Origin: Chondrus crispus
Taxonomy: Eukaryota > Rhodophyta > Florideophyceae > Gigartinales > Gigartinaceae
Length of the DNA: 64,000 nucleotides
Direction of reading: 5' to 3'
Assembly (NCBI RefSeq): GCF_000350225.1
Contig: NW_005179250.1
Location: 248,001 to 312,000, forward strand
Part shown: one piece after another, positions 63,861 to 64,000 of the stretch
How the letters are laid out: each line of letters opens with the position of its first letter
How positions within the stretch are numbered: position 1 is the stretch's first letter
The notes under the pieces: model-generated
The model's input: the letters and a program-made list of their open reading frames with translations, nothing else
What the model was told of the DNA's origin: nothing
Database searches by the model: none
Position numbers and translations under genes: made by a program

Positions 63861-64000
63861 GGAATTATGGTCCGAGTAAAGACAACATTTATCAAATTAG
63901 TGAAGGCGAATTGAGTAGCAGTACATAAATTACAGTAGACATGTATGTAGACCCGATATAATAGTGTGGGGACTTGAGGTCAAGTTTTTGGTGACGGGCC
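63861..64000. other. Right edge, nothing seen
   Basis: AT-rich, no frame or repeat of note. Confidence 0.5.

Noticed and set aside
1-64000. Prokaryotic features (operons, Shine-Dalgarno sites, CRISPR, att sites)
   Set aside because: The window is eukaryotic retroelement-rich DNA; no such feature was seen.

Overview
This is eukaryotic nuclear DNA made mostly of nested transposable elements. The LTR elements are Ty3/gypsy chromoviruses (integrase followed by a chromodomain). Genes are long and nearly intron-free, and GC-rich elements sit in AT-richer host DNA. My best guess is a compact-gene alga, possibly a red alga of the Chondrus type. That is an inference from composition and element types; no host marker gene proves it. 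I saw no rRNA, tRNA or CRISPR array.

Layout. 1-509: end of a hypothetical gene. 1959-4982: a 1007-aa protein with a permuted (beta-class) DNA amino-methyltransferase domain and a possible ParB-like N-terminus. 5973-about 39300: element A, an old chromovirus broken into pieces. Element B (8763-32768, TSD CTGTT) is inserted in A's reverse transcriptase. B is itself split by a Mutator-like DNA transposon (17652-26608, 9-bp TSD AAAAAATTA). A solo LTR (33023-34190, TSD AATGT) sits in A's RNase H, and a 482-bp MITE-like element (33079-33560) sits in that solo LTR. 39290-40400: a decayed pogo/Tc5-like transposase. 40400-45117: mostly non-coding DNA with foldback repeats and one small secreted-protein candidate. 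45123-60585: element C, a second copy of the B family in the opposite orientation (TSD GTGGG). 60669-62366: an intact tyrosine recombinase of Crypton type. The rest is AT-rich.

How elements B and C work. Without the transposon B is about 15 kb, like C (15,463 bp). The order is 5' LTR, gag, a probable -1 frameshift signal, pol (protease, RT, RNase H, integrase, chromodomain), a polypurine tract, then about 6 kb of extra DNA before the 3' LTR. That extra DNA holds a long gene on the opposite strand (892 codons in C). The older, unrelated-looking element A carries a colinear relative of this antisense gene in the same place, so it appears to be a lineage-wide third gene. I consider it the most interesting system in the window.

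The Mutator-like element has an autonomous-looking transposase with a DnaJ (J) domain fused to its N-terminus. It also carries two passenger genes: a cysteine-protease-like protein and a secreted Thr-rich protein. B and C are each damaged, in different genes. Both share a Glu-to-Lys change at the integrase catalytic position, where element A keeps Glu.
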